Below are positions 6,206-6,987 of a stretch of DNA of 6,987 nt, piece after piece; position 1 is the first letter of the stretch, and each line of letters begins with the position of its first letter. This stretch comes from Spartobacteria bacterium. GTDB lineage: Bacteria > Verrucomicrobiota > Verrucomicrobiia > Chthoniobacterales > Chthoniobacteraceae. A model generated the notes under the pieces. That model had not been told where the DNA came from. It searched no databases and worked only from the letters and a program-made list of their open reading frames with translations. Location: assembly GCA_025350985.1 (NCBI GenBank), contig JANXWU010000389.1, positions 1 to 6,987 on the forward strand, given 5' to 3'. Position numbers and translations under genes: made by a program.

Positions 6206-6987
6206 CTACCACTGGATGACCGAACTCGCCCACGTCAATCCCCCGCCGAAAACCACGAGTAGCACGTAATCCCCCACCTTCATCCGCCCGGTGCGATTGG
6301 CCTCGTCGAGCGCGATGGCGACGGCGGCGGCGCTCGTGTTGCCGTAGCGGTCGAGGTTGATCAGAAACTTTTCCATCGGCACGTTCAGCCGTTCGGCGAT
6401 GGCTTCGATGATCCGCATGTTCGCCTGGTGCGGGATGATGCACGCCATGTCTTCAATCTTCAGCCCCGATTGCTCCAGCGCGGTGTTCGCGGCGGTGAGC
6501 ATGGCGTTCACCGCCTGCTTGTAAACTTCCTTGCCCGACATTTTGATCGTGTTCAGCCGCTGGTCGGCGTTTTCTTTCGTCGTCGGAAAACGGCAGCCGC
6601 CGCCGGGCATCGTGAGGATGTCGGCGTAGTCGCCGTCGCTGCCCATGTAGGTCGTGATCACTCCGTGCGTCGCGCCGCGGCTGCGCAAAATCGCCGCGCC
6701 CGCGCCGTCGCCGAAAAGCACGCAGGTGTTTCGGTCGGTCCAGTCAACGATCGTGCTGAGCTTCTCCGCGCCGATGACGAGCACGGTGTCGTAAGTCTGG
6801 CTGGTGATGAACTGCTGCGCGATTTCCAGCGCGTAGATGAACCCGGAACACGCCGCTGACACGTCGAAGCACGCGGCCCTTTTCGCGCCGAGTTTTTTTT
6901 GCACAAAACAAGCCGTCGCGGGAAAAAACATGTCGGGAGTGACGGTCGCCACGATGATCAAATCAATCTCGTCGGCGGTGATACCGG
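6206..6987 (-). CDS. fabH: 3-oxoacyl-[acyl-carrier-protein] synthase III (FabH), 5' end outside window
   Basis: FabH condenses acetyl-CoA (or another short acyl-CoA) with malonyl-ACP, the first step of type II fatty-acid synthesis in the cytosol. The visible 259 or so codons cover the end of the first half and the whole second half; the reading frame stays open to the window edge, where it reads GITADEIDLIIVATVTPD. The complete catalytic triad of the family is present: Cys in SAACSGF (codon 6848-6850), His in IPHQANMRI (codon 6428-6430) and Asn in YGNTSAA (codon 6338-6340). GDGAGA and the C-terminal FGGGLTW motif also fit. The stop is TAG. A TTG at 6961 lies in the middle of a conserved strand and is not the real start. 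About 60 residues are missing compared with a typical length near 320. In many bacteria plsX lies upstream of fabH; that side is not visible. The downstream vapBC is not a usual partner. Confidence 0.96.
   Translation of the reverse strand, partial: GITADEIDLIIVATVTPDMFFPATACFVQKKLGAKRAACFDVSAACSGFIYALEIAQQFITSQTYDTVLVIGAEKLSTIVDWTDRNTCVLFGDGAGAAILRSRGATHGVITTYMGSDGDYADILTMPGGGCRFPTTKENADQRLNTIKMSGKEVYKQAVNAMLTAANTALEQSGLKIEDMACIIPHQANMRIIEAIAERLNVPMEKFLINLDRYGNTSAAAVAIALDEANRTGRMKVGDYVLLVVFGGGLTWASSVIQW

Noticed and set aside
6189..6443. Minus-strand open frame of 84 codons overlapping fabH.
   Set aside because: It is an alternative frame of the conserved FabH C-terminus, with low-complexity Arg/His-rich translation.
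6893..6900. Run of eight T on the plus strand (A8 in the fabH mRNA), a possible slippage or phase-variation site.
   Set aside because: It encodes the Lys-Lys of a conserved QKKLGA stretch and the frame is intact on both sides. A housekeeping gene is an unlikely target for phase switching.

Overview
This window is a compact bacterial segment in which every supported gene lies on the minus strand, reading from the right edge to the left. In transcription order it holds: fabH (5' end outside the window), a vapB/vapC toxin-antitoxin pair, a TatD-family hydrolase, a 1134-residue membrane protein with GH18-like, CE4 polysaccharide deacetylase and GT2 synthase domains, and a GH26-like glycoside hydrolase with a lipoprotein-type N-terminus. 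Base composition is moderately high in G+C: hand counts of single 60-base lines gave about 57-73% in the synthase gene and about 48-57% in the last gene. A free-living Gram-negative bacterium is likely. The overall style, including the TatD variant, reminded me of Verrucomicrobiota, but that is an impression and not something proved by the sequence.

The right part (6987-5531) is housekeeping plus a toxin-antitoxin insertion. FabH starts fatty-acid synthesis. A 76-base gap then precedes vapB, which overlaps vapC by four bases (GTGA). The vapC stop lies seven bases before the tatD start, so vapBC and tatD are probably on one transcript.

The left part (4671-55) is an exopolysaccharide module. 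After a second 76-base gap comes the three-domain synthase. Its topology is coherent: a positively charged N-terminus and one membrane helix, then GH18-like and CE4 domains predicted outside the cytoplasmic membrane, a helix back in, a cytosolic processive GT2 domain with all of its motifs, and C-terminal helices. It looks like the work of PgaC (synthesis) and PgaB (deacetylation plus a glycosidase-like domain) in one chain, so a partly de-N-acetylated amino-sugar polymer is the best guess for the product. The next gene overlaps it by ATGA and encodes a GH26-like endo-glycosidase that could trim or release the polymer. That gene is visibly poorer in G+C, and the change falls close to the gene boundary.

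Most worth a second look are the synthase architecture, its GH18-like domain that keeps the catalytic Glu but has lost the family's Asp residues, the coupled GH26-like enzyme with Asn in place of the usual His before its acid/base Glu, the insertion in TatD, and the toxin-antitoxin pair placed directly upstream of tatD. No RNA gene, CRISPR array, insertion sequence or strong terminator was seen.
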